Source: JAHKLT01 sp046197865
GTDB lineage: Archaea > Methanobacteriota > Methanobacteria > Methanobacteriales > Methanobacteriaceae
Assembly (NCBI RefSeq): GCF_046197865.1
Contig: NZ_CP166990.1
Span: 620,001-684,000 of the forward strand
Direction of reading: 5' to 3'
Length of the DNA stretch: 64,000 nt
How positions within the stretch are numbered: position 1 is the stretch's first letter; the number at the start of each line of letters is the position of its first letter. The notes under the pieces were generated by a model. That model was not told where the DNA came from, made no database searches, and worked only from the letters and a program-made list of their open reading frames with translations. Of this stretch, positions 18,606-25,973 are shown piece by piece. Both the position numbers and the translations under genes were made by a program.

Positions 18606-19295
18606 ATGACTTATTTTTTAGATACAAATGTTATTGTAGGATTTGTTATAAATCAAGACCCTTGGCATAATTGTGCTATGAATGTTTTTAAAAAGAAATG
18701 TGATAAATATATTTCAAATACAGTTGAAAATGAATTCATTGATTTATTAAATATAATTCCTATGGCATATAATCATTTTTTTACAGAATTAGAAAATAGT
18801 TTGAATAATAAATATTTTATTGAAGAAAATGAATTTATTAAAATTTCTAAAAATGTTTCAAACATGCAATTTTATAATAAAACTGTTGATTTGGATAAAG
18901 AAAAAATAGGTAAAATCATTTGGGATAAATTCGGAGCATATGGTGAAGTAAGTGTTAAAAACTTAATAAATCATATTAATGAAATATGCAATGAATTTAA
19001 TAAGGTTTTAGCTAATAATTATTCTATTTTTGATAATCAAATTAAAAACCATATAAGAAAAAATGAATATTTAAATATTCATAAGCAACTAAAACATCTT
19101 GCAATCATTGAAAATGGTAAAAAAATTGTCATTCATTTTCCTGATGATGAGATTATATTAGATGTGCATGACTTATCTAATCAAAATATTGTCGATTTTA
19201 TTACAGGAGATTTAAAATTATTTAAATTTAAAAATGACATATTAAATATAACTAATATTCCAAATATATTGCCATTAACTGATTTTACATTTTAA
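18606..19295 (+). CDS. PIN-domain protein, putative ribonuclease
   Basis: 229 residues. TYFLDTNVIVGFV holds the first PIN acidic residue (Asp6). VENEFIDLL is in the position of the second, and DFITGDLKLF holds the late Asp202 of the FxTxD type. Between them lies a ~120-residue helical insert, making it much longer than VapC toxins (~130-150). PIN proteins are Mg-dependent RNases, and many act in toxin-antitoxin or defence systems. It is tightly linked to the preceding gene and lies near repeat copy B. Its toxin role is inference. Confidence 0.7.
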   Translation: MTYFLDTNVIVGFVINQDPWHNCAMNVFKKKCDKYISNTVENEFIDLLNIIPMAYNHFFTELENSLNNKYFIEENEFIKISKNVSNMQFYNKTVDLDKEKIGKIIWDKFGAYGEVSVKNLINHINEICNEFNKVLANNYSIFDNQIKNHIRKNEYLNIHKQLKHLAIIENGKKIVIHFPDDEIILDVHDLSNQNIVDFITGDLKLFKFKNDILNITNIPNILPLTDFTF

Positions 19296-19347
19296 TTTTT
19301 TAAATAGGATCCAATATTATTGAGTATATTTTTTAAAAACTATTTAT

Positions 19348-20043
19348 CTAAAAGAAAGCATCTAAACTTACTTGTTTTTCTCCAACAGCTAAATCTTCTA
19401 AATCTTTTTTAGAATAACCTAATGAACTCATTATTCTTGAAACAGCTGGAATTAATTGATTATTGAGATAATAGTTAATATCATATTCATATCCATCGCT
19501 GTATTCATAAGGAATAGCTCGTTCACTTATTGATCCTTTTCCTTTTATAATAACATATTGAATTATTGTTCCTCTACTTACTTTAACTCCTCGTTCTTCC
19601 ATTCTTTGAGCTGCTACTACGTGAGGACCAATTTGTTTATAATCTGATAATTTTTTAGTAATTTGGGTATGGATGATAAGCTCTTTCATATCAACTTTTC
19701 CAGTTTGAAGTCTTTTTAAAACCTTTTTAACAATTTCAATAGCTTTATCAGTATTACCTTCTTTTAAAATTACCATTAATATTTCTTCTTGTGTTTTTTT
19801 AGCTATTGGTGCCCAATCTCTTCTTACAAGTTCTAATCCTTTAGCTATAATAGTTCCATCTTCAATTACAGCATATCTTTTTTTACTTACAAAAAATCCT
19901 CTTCTATAAAATCCTTCATACTCTAATTCCATACTTTCTGGTAGCTCAGAGTTTATTTTTTTTAAGAATTTATGAGCTTGTTCTTTTATTTCCTTCTCAA
20001 GAGCTGTTTGTTCTTTAGATTCACTTTGCAATTTTTGCACCAA
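19348..20043 (-). CDS. polB2: DNA polymerase B, small C-terminal subunit (split PolB)
   Basis: 231 residues corresponding to the C-terminal part of family-B DNA polymerase. Methanobacteriales encode this polymerase in two pieces. RRGFFVSKKRYAVI carries the KKxYA motif (region VII). The thumb region contains KQIGPHVVAAQRM and GTIIQYVIIKGKG. The extreme C-terminus, KQVSLDAFF, is a PCNA-interacting (PIP) box, Qxx(L)xxFF. The large subunit with the YGDTDS-type motif is elsewhere. It is divergent from rps8e. Confidence 0.9.
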   Translation of the reverse strand: MVQKLQSESKEQTALEKEIKEQAHKFLKKINSELPESMELEYEGFYRRGFFVSKKRYAVIEDGTIIAKGLELVRRDWAPIAKKTQEEILMVILKEGNTDKAIEIVKKVLKRLQTGKVDMKELIIHTQITKKLSDYKQIGPHVVAAQRMEERGVKVSRGTIIQYVIIKGKGSISERAIPYEYSDGYEYDINYYLNNQLIPAVSRIMSSLGYSKKDLEDLAVGEKQVSLDAFF

Positions 20044-20118
20044 AATAATTTTAATTAATATTAATTATATTTTTTAATTGTAATAAAATTTTTTTATTTT
20101 TAAATATTTTAAAGCACA

Positions 20119-20131
20119 TGATTTATATATA
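20119..20131 (+). promoter_or_regulatory. TATA box of rps8e
   Basis: GATTTATATATAA lies ~150 bp before the S8e start. It predicts a transcript start near 20150 and hence a leader of about 130 nt, long for a methanogen gene. Confidence 0.45.
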
Positions 20132-20161
20132 ATGAAAAATTAATATTTTATTATCATTATT

Positions 20162-20238
20162 CTTTAAAGCTATTTTTTGTTCTCAATATGAATTAGTTTT
20201 ATTCTTGCATAATTAATTTATTGAAAATAGCTTAAAGG
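20162..20238 (+). promoter_or_regulatory. Stem-forming leader of rps8e
   Basis: CTTTAAAGCTATTTT (20162-20176) can pair with AAAATAGCTTAAAG (20224-20237): ten contiguous pairs, a bulged A, then four more. The structure lies inside the predicted 5' leader of the ribosomal protein gene. It could be a self-regulatory element, which is inference. Confidence 0.4.
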
Positions 20239-20279
20239 TTGCGATTATTAAATTTATTAAAAACAATTAGGTGAATATT

Positions 20280-20663
20280 ATGGCAATTTCTCAAGGTAAA
20301 TCCACAAGAAGAGCTAGTGGGGCTAGAAATATAGACAACCGCGGAAAAAGAAAAGCGGAATTAGGTAGAGATCCTGCACAAACTAAAGTAGGGGAACGTA
20401 AAACTAGAAAAATTAGAACTCGTGGTGGAAACGAAAAATTAAGATTAGCAATTGATAATAAAGTTAATGTTATGGATCCTAAAAACAATAAATCTAAAAT
20501 AGCTGAAATTTTAGATGTTGTTGAAAATCAAGCTAATCCCAACTATGTTAGACGTAACATCATAACCAAAGGTGCTATTTTAGAAACTTCTGAAGGTAAA
20601 GCTAAAGTTACCTCTAGACCTGGTCAACATGGTGTTATTAACGGAATTTTAATTAAAGATTAA
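20280..20663 (+). CDS. rps8e: 30S ribosomal protein S8e
   Basis: 127 residues. MAISQGKSTRRASGARN is the typical archaeal S8e start. The ATG at 20280 is chosen over the GTG at 20271 because AGGTGA (20269-20274) is the ribosome binding site. The basic N-terminal tail and RPGQHGVINGILIKD C-terminus are conserved. It is a small-subunit rRNA-binding protein. A structured leader precedes it. Confidence 0.95.
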   Translation: MAISQGKSTRRASGARNIDNRGKRKAELGRDPAQTKVGERKTRKIRTRGGNEKLRLAIDNKVNVMDPKNNKSKIAEILDVVENQANPNYVRRNIITKGAILETSEGKAKVTSRPGQHGVINGILIKD

Positions 20664-20734
20664 TTTCTTTTTTTTTATTTTAATTTTTTTTATACATTTT
20701 TTTTATTTAATTTATTTATTTTAGGAGATATTTT

Positions 20735-21754
20735 ATGTCAGAAGATAAAATCGGTATGGGCCATGGTGCTGGCGGAGAAGTAATGAGTAATTTAATAGCT
20801 GAAACTATTTTAAATAATATTAGTAAAAAAAGTGTTGATGGAGGAGTTAGTCTTGATGATCTTGATGATGGGGCTACTATTCCATTAGGTGATTATGAGA
20901 TTGTTATTACAACTGATGGTCATACAATTAATCCTCTTTTTTTCCCTGGTGGAGATATAGGTAGAATTTCTGCTGCAGGTACAATTAATGATGTTTCTGT
21001 AATGGGTGCAAAACCACTAGCTATTACAAATGCTATGATTATAAGAGAAGGTTTTCCAATTGATGATTTGGATAAAATCATGAAATCTTTAGATGAAACA
21101 TGTAGGGAAGCTGATGTTGCAGTTATTGCAGGTGATACTAAAGTTATGGAACATGATAAGATTGATGAGCTTGTTATTGTTACAACTGGTATTGGAATAG
21201 CTAAAAAAGGCGAAATTGTAAGAGATTCCACTTTAAATGTTGGAGATAAAATTATTGTTACTGGAACTTTAGGAGATCATGGAATGAGCCTAATGTCTTT
21301 TAGAGAAGGTATGGAATTTGAAACAGATTTAACATCAGACGTTGCACCAGTTTGGAACATGATTAAAGAAGCTATTGATTTAAAAGCTATTACAGCTATG
21401 AAAGATCCAACTCGTGGAGGATTTGCAAATGCTATTAATGAAATGGCTAAAAAATCTGGTGTTGGAGTATTACTTAATCAAGAAGATATACCTATTAAAA
21501 AAGAAGTTCATGCAGCATCTGAAATGCTTGGAATTGACCCATATGAAGTTGCAAATGAGGGTAAAGTTGTCATGGGTGTTAAAGCTGAATTAGCTGATAA
21601 AGTTTTAGAAATTATTAAAAAAAATAAATATGGCCGTGATGCAGCTATTATTGGTGAAGTAATAGAAGGAGAACATGTTTTAATTGAAACTCCTGTTGGT
21701 GGTCAAAGGATTTTAGAAAGCCCTATTGCAGATCCTGTTCCAAGAGTTTGTTAA
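20735..21754 (+). CDS. hypE: Hydrogenase maturation protein HypE
   Basis: 339 residues. MGHGAGGEVMSNLI and DLDDGATIPLG are the HypE/PurM-like ATP-binding opening, with DPTRGGFANAINE in the middle. The C-terminal PRVC is the cysteine that receives the carbamoyl group from HypF and is dehydrated to thiocyanate, the source of CN ligands on NiFe hydrogenase. It serves the hydrogenases of methanogenesis. AGGAGATATTTT precedes the ATG. No other hyp gene is adjacent. Confidence 0.95.
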   Translation: MSEDKIGMGHGAGGEVMSNLIAETILNNISKKSVDGGVSLDDLDDGATIPLGDYEIVITTDGHTINPLFFPGGDIGRISAAGTINDVSVMGAKPLAITNAMIIREGFPIDDLDKIMKSLDETCREADVAVIAGDTKVMEHDKIDELVIVTTGIGIAKKGEIVRDSTLNVGDKIIVTGTLGDHGMSLMSFREGMEFETDLTSDVAPVWNMIKEAIDLKAITAMKDPTRGGFANAINEMAKKSGVGVLLNQEDIPIKKEVHAASEMLGIDPYEVANEGKVVMGVKAELADKVLEIIKKNKYGRDAAIIGEVIEGEHVLIETPVGGQRILESPIADPVPRVC

Positions 21755-21802
21755 TTATTTTTAAATATATGTTTATACAAAATATATATAGGTGAAAATT
21801 AT

Positions 21803-22210
21803 ATGCCAAGTATTTTTGTTAAAAGAACAATAGCTTATATTCTTGATTTCTTTGTTGTATCTGCATTTATGTGGATTTTATCATTTATTTTATCTATAAT
21901 AGCTAATCCTTATAATATGAATGAGATTTATCATTATTTTGCATATGTGATTCCTATTTTAATTATGGTTTATTTTGTTTTATGTGAAAAATATAGAGGA
22001 GCTACAGTTGGTAAATCTTTAATGTATCTTCAAGTAATGAGTAGAAACGGTAGGAGAATTACATTTTTACAAGCTATAATCAGATCAATATCTAAAATTT
22101 ATTGGATACCTATAATATTTGATTGGGCTATTGGAAAAATAGTCAAATCTGATGATAGAATTTTAAATAGACTTAGTAATACTATTGTTATTGATGAATT
22201 AGGTTATTAG
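21803..22210 (+). CDS. RDD family membrane protein
   Basis: 135 residues. FVKRTIAYILDFFVVSAFMW opens with the R..A..iD pattern of RDD proteins. A second helix pair includes YVIPILIMVYFVLCEKYRGATVGKSLMYLQV, where G-KSL is the usual family feature. Function is unknown for most members (transport or stress roles are proposed). It lies 11 bp upstream of the next gene, probably in one operon. Confidence 0.8.
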   Translation: MPSIFVKRTIAYILDFFVVSAFMWILSFILSIIANPYNMNEIYHYFAYVIPILIMVYFVLCEKYRGATVGKSLMYLQVMSRNGRRITFLQAIIRSISKIYWIPIIFDWAIGKIVKSDDRILNRLSNTIVIDELGY

Positions 22211-22221
22211 GGTATTTTATT

Positions 22222-22818
22222 ATGACTAAAAAACTTCAAGTTTTGTGGTATTTGAAAAAAGATGATTTTATTAATTATGCAATTGATTTTAAACCATTTA
22301 ATGATAATAAAAAAATTGAAGGTTATGAAATATCAGAACTTGATGAGGATTTAATCTATGATTTAATGGATAAAAATCCTGAAGAGTTAGAATTACTTGG
22401 ATTTTTCCAAAGTGAAAGTGAACTTAAAAAATATTTAAAAGAAAATATTGAATCTGAAGATGATCTTTTAACATATTATGAAAATATTAATTGGACTGGA
22501 GAAGATTATTATATTTCTTATGGGCCTGAAAAGTTAGGTTCTAATAAGATTCTAAATTGGTATGATGCATTAAAAGAAGAATATTCTAAATCTCTTGGAA
22601 TTTGGATTCAATGGATTACAGGCTATGATACATATGACCTTAAATGTGGTGGTAAAGTATTAACATATGTTTTAGCAGATATTTTCAATTTGCCTGAATC
22701 TTATTTTAATGAATTAATTCCAGATAAAGGTATGATTTCTATTCAAGAATGGAATAGAGTTATAGAAAGAATGGAAAAAAAGTATCATTTAGAATTAGGA
22801 CTTAAAAAATCTATTTAA
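22222..22818 (+). CDS. Hypothetical soluble protein
   Basis: 198 residues, not recognised. It is acidic and aromatic-rich (LQVLWYLKKDDFINYAIDF, ENINWTGEDYYISYGP), with no membrane segment. Several conserved-looking patches (GIWIQWITGYDTYDLKCGGK) suggest a folded enzyme or binding domain. Its last 14 codons, YHLELGLKKSI and the stop, are repeated 713 bp further on, where the 3' end sits naturally against the converging thermonuclease gene. This gene end is therefore the insertion point of the element that follows. Confidence 0.75.
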   Translation: MTKKLQVLWYLKKDDFINYAIDFKPFNDNKKIEGYEISELDEDLIYDLMDKNPEELELLGFFQSESELKKYLKENIESEDDLLTYYENINWTGEDYYISYGPEKLGSNKILNWYDALKEEYSKSLGIWIQWITGYDTYDLKCGGKVLTYVLADIFNLPESYFNELIPDKGMISIQEWNRVIERMEKKYHLELGLKKSI

Positions 22819-22821
22819 GTT
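22779..22821 (+). repeat. Left copy of 43-nt direct repeat (gene 3' end)
   Basis: From AAAGTATCAT to the bases after the stop codon (TCTATTTAAGTT), this segment recurs at 23492-23534 with about three mismatches. It behaves like the left attachment or duplication boundary of the 22822-23534 insertion. Confidence 0.75.
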
Positions 22822-23000
22822 TTTTCTACTAAATTTTTTTAAATTAACACACTGAAGATTAACTAAAAATACTATTTTTTTAAATATAAAAAAAATAATC
22901 CAAATCAGAGGGTGTTCTTCTATTATTTATGTGGAGAAAATAATAATGTTACAACATACTCAGAAGATCCAATAAACTCCCTTACAAAAGTACTATTTTA

Positions 23001-23072
23001 TTATAATAGTATTAGACAGTATAACCCTAAGGCTAAGTAAAAAACACCTAAAGTGATGTATATTTCTGCCAT
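23001..23072 (-). CDS. 23-residue membrane peptide with a strong Shine-Dalgarno
   Basis: ATG at 23072 reads MAEIYITLGVFYLALGLYCL then ILL and stop. It is one membrane-spanning helix with an acidic N-terminus. AGGAGGTGAT (plus strand 23076-23085) lies 7 bases upstream, a far stronger and more bacterial-looking site than the usual AGGTGA of this genome. A 9-bp hairpin (ATGAAGATA/TATCTTCAT, 23095-23125) sits just before it. A 7-bp hairpin (TACTATT/AATAGTA, 22991-23011) overlaps the stop codon. Size and context resemble type I toxins or small regulatory membrane peptides, but no family is recognised. Confidence 0.5.
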   Translation of the reverse strand: MAEIYITLGVFYLALGLYCLILL

Positions 23073-23300
23073 ACTATCACCTCCTTTTGCAAAGATGAAG
23101 ATACTTCGTGGAATACTATCTTCATATTGTTCGACTATTATGTTTCAATTATATTATTATTTTTAATTTTTTTAAACATAATCAAAGAAGAAAAGAAATC
23201 CCTCTATTAATATTAATATTTTTCATAAAATTTAAATATTTCTCAAAATGAAAATATGAATTAAAGTAATTTAAAAAAAGTAGTTATAACACTATTAAAG

Positions 23301-23366
23301 TCTGTTGCGGGGTTTGAATAAGTATAAACTTAAAACAAACCCACAAGAAGAATAGAACACAACAGA
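23301..23366. ncRNA. Nested stem-loop structured RNA candidate
   Basis: TCTGTTG (23301-23307) pairs with CAACAGA (23360-23366). Inside it GGGTTTG (23310-23316) pairs with CAAACCC (23336-23342), and AAGT/ACTT arms can form the tip. Next to it CGAT-TTGC-ATCG makes a further small hairpin (23377-23388). The segment is GC-richer than its surroundings. On the minus strand it falls within the predicted leader of the 23-residue peptide. It may act as a regulatory RNA, but the strand and function are not established. Confidence 0.5.
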
Positions 23367-23452
23367 ATCAACAAACCGATTTGCATCGAACAATAATCAG
23401 CTGAAGAATAGATGACTTTTTCCACGAAGTCAATTAATCATTATATGTTTCA

Positions 23453-23466
23453 TATTATATAAAATT
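23453..23466 (-). promoter_or_regulatory. Minus-strand TATA box of the inserted cassette
   Basis: Read on the minus strand, AAATTTTATATAATATG matches an archaeal TATA box. It would start a transcript near 23430, exactly where the right arm of the long inverted repeat begins. Confidence 0.4.
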
Positions 23467-23491
23467 TTTCAAATCTTCTTTTTAAGTTTAA

Positions 23492-23534
23492 GAAGTATCA
23501 TCTAGAATTAAGACTTAAAAAATCTATTTAAGTT
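23492..23534 (+). repeat. Right copy of 43-nt direct repeat
   Basis: Diverged copy of 22779-22821 (mismatches turn CAT TTA into CAT CTA and GGA into AGA). It restores the same reading KKYHLEL, LKKSI, stop, directly against the thermonuclease stop codon. Confidence 0.75.
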
Positions 23535-24022
23535 CCAAGCCCTTTACTAAATTCTGATGGTGGAATATACATTATTTCTGCTAAATTTTCTTGAAGTAAT
23601 GCTTTATTAATATTTGTATCTTCTGTATAGATTATAGCTAATGTTCTATTGTACTTATCTTTATTTCTTGCATCATCTATATCTAGATAAACTGTTTTGC
23701 CGTAGCATTGGTTGTGCACGAAATCTTTTGCTTCTTGATATCCTTTCTCATTCTTCTCAGGAGTATTAACACCAACAAAACGTATTTTTCCAACACCTTC
23801 TACCCAAATAGTATCTCCATCAACTACTTTATAGCATTTTCCTGATGCTTCATAGCTCACATTTGTTGTTTCATTTGTAATTATATCTTTTATTTGTAAA
23901 GTTCCAATTGATGAATGTTTATTTGCAGATGCATCACTAGGCATAAAACTATCTGATAAATTTAAAGCCATTCCTCCAATAAATATAATTAACATGATTA
24001 TTGAAATAGTTTTTCTTCTCAT
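23528..24022 (-). CDS. Thermonuclease (SNase-like), membrane-anchored or secreted
   Basis: 164 residues. MRRKTISIIMLIIFIGGMAL is a signal or anchor helix. The staphylococcal-nuclease domain (~62-155) has VVDGDTIWV and IRFVGVNTPE, the VxDGDT...RLxGIxxPE motif with the Ca/active-site Asp and Arg. KYNRTLAIIY carries the second active-site Arg. It likely degrades extracellular DNA/RNA. Its stop overlaps the right direct-repeat copy of the neighbouring insertion. Confidence 0.87.
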   Translation of the reverse strand: MRRKTISIIMLIIFIGGMALNLSDSFMPSDASANKHSSIGTLQIKDIITNETTNVSYEASGKCYKVVDGDTIWVEGVGKIRFVGVNTPEKNEKGYQEAKDFVHNQCYGKTVYLDIDDARNKDKYNRTLAIIYTEDTNINKALLQENLAEIMYIPPSEFSKGLGT

Positions 24023-24072
24023 TAAACTTATATTATTATTTTATTTTTTAAATAAGTTTTTCTTTTTACTAA

Positions 24073-24466
24073 GAGGGTTGGCCAAAATTATTTTGGTTTT
24101 ATTATTGTTTTTATTTTAAATAATTGTTTTTTCAATGTATATTTGTTTTTTAATAAAACATGGTACTTTATATACCATTTAATACAAATAATAACTTGTA
24201 ATTGATTAATAAATATTTTAATGATATTTTAAAGGAGTTTAATTTATTATTTTGATTAAAAAAATTTCTTTTACAAGAATATTGATGTGAAATCCAAACA
24301 CAATATTTAAAAAGAACTTAAGCAAAAAAAAGAACCCTTTAAAAAAACAAATAACTTAATCAATTATGTACCGTGGGAGGAATGGGAATTTAAGCTCGTG
24401 CTACTATGGTTCATAAGAACTATCTAAACAAGAAAAAACCAAAAATAACATTTTTGGCCGACCCTC
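24073..24466. mobile_element. 394-bp TIR element containing dispersed repeat copy C
   Basis: Left end GAGGGTTGGCCAAAA (24073-24087) and right end TTTTGGCCGACCCTC (24452-24466) are inverted copies with one mismatch. The element is flanked by ACTAA on both sides (24068-24072 and 24467-24471), an exact 5-bp target duplication. Its first ~160 bp are repeat copy C, with central ATGGTACTTTATATACCAT. The right half has a short open stretch reading INYVPWEEWEFKLVLLWFIR and stop, possibly a decayed transposase piece. It is too short to move on its own and resembles a MITE. Confidence 0.75.
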
Positions 24467-24739
24467 ACTAAATTGAAATCTATTAAATTTTCTTTGAGAT
24501 AATTATAAATAAGATTTGAATTTTATATTATCATGTAGTAATTGGTTTTACAATTATGATTTGAGCTTTCATAGTATTGTATTTTAATTTTTCCAATAAA
24601 TTTACCAATTGCTACACTTTTTTTAAAATAAAAAGGGTTAGTAAAAATTATTCTTAATCTTTTACTTTTACTTTTTTGTTTTTGTTTCTTTTGGTATTAC
24701 ATCTTTTTTTAATACTATACTTAATTATACATACTAATC
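24467..24739. other. AT-rich intergenic region
   Basis: No convincing gene. A segment at ~24626-24740 (GGGTTAGTAAAAATTATTC, later AATACTATACTTAATTATAC) weakly resembles the left part of the dispersed repeat and may be a diverged copy acting as promoter for the small ORF that follows. Confidence 0.3.
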
Positions 24740-24880
24740 ATGATTGAACTTAAGAAAGGGAATGTTGTTCCTTATGATGGGTATTTGTACAGTGCTGAAG
24801 AACATGAATGTATGATTCAAATTAAAGAATTTAGTAGGCCGTTGGTTGAGAAAGTGTTAAGGGATATGGAAAATAAGTAA
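24740..24880 (+). CDS. Small phage-like ORF, 46 residues
   Basis: MIELKKGNVVPYDGYLYSAE continues EHECMIQIKEFSRPLVEKVL and ends RDMENK. The opening (LKKG..VPYDGYLYS..E) recalls short proteins in phage lysis or tail regions (LK.G..APFDG.L...E), but this is recollection of a pattern, not an identification. No clear ribosome binding site is seen. It may be a prophage remnant, in keeping with the mobile DNA around it. Confidence 0.45.
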   Translation: MIELKKGNVVPYDGYLYSAEEHECMIQIKEFSRPLVEKVLRDMENK

Positions 24881-25024
24881 TTTTGTTTTAATTGTTATGT
24901 GTTTGTATGTATCTTGTTTTTTAGTGAATACTTACTTGTTTATATTCATTATTTTTTTTATAAATTTTTAAATATTCGATTAATCAAATAATAAAATATA
25001 AAAAATTTTTTTAAGTGATTGATT

Positions 25025-25399
25025 ATGAATAAAATTTTAACAATAATATTAATAACAATATTAGCATTAGCAAGTTTAAGCATGGTTAGTGCTGTTGAAC
25101 CTGAGAAAGATTCAGAAGGTTATATTACAATAAAACCAACTGCTTATCGTGAATTTAGTTTTGGCGACCCACTATTTGAAAATTTAGGTATTTGGTCTAT
25201 TATTGATGTAGGATATGGTGAAGATATAGATCATTACTATATTGATGATGGAGATAATGATGGTGATTATTTTGAGTTTAAAACATTTAATGGCTATGAT
25301 GAAGTTAAAATTAAATATCATGAGAATACTAAGTTTGGTAACTTGCCTTTGAAAGTTATTACTGATATGAAAACTGTTAGTGGTGAAAAGATATTTTAA
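25025..25399 (+). CDS. Small secreted protein
   Basis: 124 residues from ATG 25025 (a TTG lies six bases upstream). MNKILTIILITILALASLSM plus VSAVEP is a clear signal peptide, with probable cleavage after VSA. The mature part is acidic (EDIDHYYIDDGDNDGDYFEF), with no recognised domain. The Asp-rich loop could bind cations. Eighteen bases after its stop begins the next small membrane protein, so the pair may be co-expressed. Confidence 0.7.
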   Translation: MNKILTIILITILALASLSMVSAVEPEKDSEGYITIKPTAYREFSFGDPLFENLGIWSIIDVGYGEDIDHYYIDDGDNDGDYFEFKTFNGYDEVKIKYHENTKFGNLPLKVITDMKTVSGEKIF

Positions 25400-25417
25400 A
25401 GATTAAGGATTTTTAGA

Positions 25418-25879
25418 ATGGAAAAAAATATTAAAATATTAATTGGAGTTATTGCAGTAGTAATAGTATTATTAGTTTTAGTTGTTGCAAGTGGATTTAT
25501 ATTTAATAATGATACAGATACAACAAATAATTCTACTATTAATATTACTAACAATAATACCACTAACTTAACAGTAAACAATACTGTTGAAAATAAAGCT
25601 ACTGAAGAAAGTGTTGAGAAGACTGTTTATTCTGCTTATTGTATGATTTGTGGTGCAGGACTATCAACAGCTGAAGCTAATGATTGGTATAATCAGGGTA
25701 AGGTATGTATGGATTGTGCTAATAATCCTTATTATCATACTGAAGAAGGTAGTAAGTATGCTAATGAAAAATTAGGGTATGATTCTAGCGATAATCTTGA
25801 ATCCTCATCTCAAGGTATTGAATATCAGGCAGCACCAATGGATCAGGGTAGAGGTTCAGTTGCTTCAAGACCAGTTTAA
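25418..25879 (+). CDS. Membrane-anchored small zinc-ribbon-like protein
   Basis: 153 residues. The N-terminal anchor helix (ILIGVIAVVIVLLVLVVASG) is followed by an Asn/Thr-rich linker (residues ~30-65) typical of cell-wall-spanning regions. The extracellular part contains CMICGAGL and, ~20 residues later, CMDCANNPYY, two CxxC pairs suited to one Zn ion. It ends in a low-complexity tail. Function is unknown; the architecture suggests a surface-displayed domain. Confidence 0.7.
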   Translation: MEKNIKILIGVIAVVIVLLVLVVASGFIFNNDTDTTNNSTINITNNNTTNLTVNNTVENKATEESVEKTVYSAYCMICGAGLSTAEANDWYNQGKVCMDCANNPYYHTEEGSKYANEKLGYDSSDNLESSSQGIEYQAAPMDQGRGSVASRPV

Positions 25880-25973
25880 TATTAGAAATATAATTATTTC
25901 TTTATAATTTTTTTTTTTTAAATTTATTTGCTCTCGAAAACTACTTCAATAATAAGCTTATATTATTATAATT

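Larger units (their letters stand above)
22822..23534. mobile_element. 713-bp insertion flanked by direct repeats
   Basis: The right repeat copy, at 23492-23534, again encodes KKYHLEL-LKKSI and the stop, which overlaps the stop of the converging thermonuclease gene. That junction therefore looks ancestral, and the DNA between the copies looks inserted. The insert contains no transposase or integrase. It holds a minus-strand TATA-like box (near 23453-23462), long colinear inverted arms (23103-23134 with 23386-23430), a nested stem structure (23301-23366), a strong Shine-Dalgarno and a 23-codon ORF, and a 3' hairpin (22991-23011). The mode of insertion is inference. Confidence 0.6.

Noticed and set aside
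23330..23386. 18-codon hydrophobic ORF on the minus strand (MQIGLLILLCSILLVGLF)
   Set aside because: No Shine-Dalgarno precedes it and it overlaps the nested stems, so a CDS call is not supported. It is mentioned only within the cassette finding.
23528..23560. Truncation of the thermonuclease by the 713-bp insertion
   Set aside because: The thermonuclease stop overlaps the right repeat copy in a way that fits an undisturbed convergent gene pair. The coding region appears intact.
24529..24640. Minus-strand open stretch reading SVAIGKFIGKIKIQYYES
   Set aside because: Short, without start codon or ribosome binding site, in AT-rich DNA, and not similar to any family I recognise.
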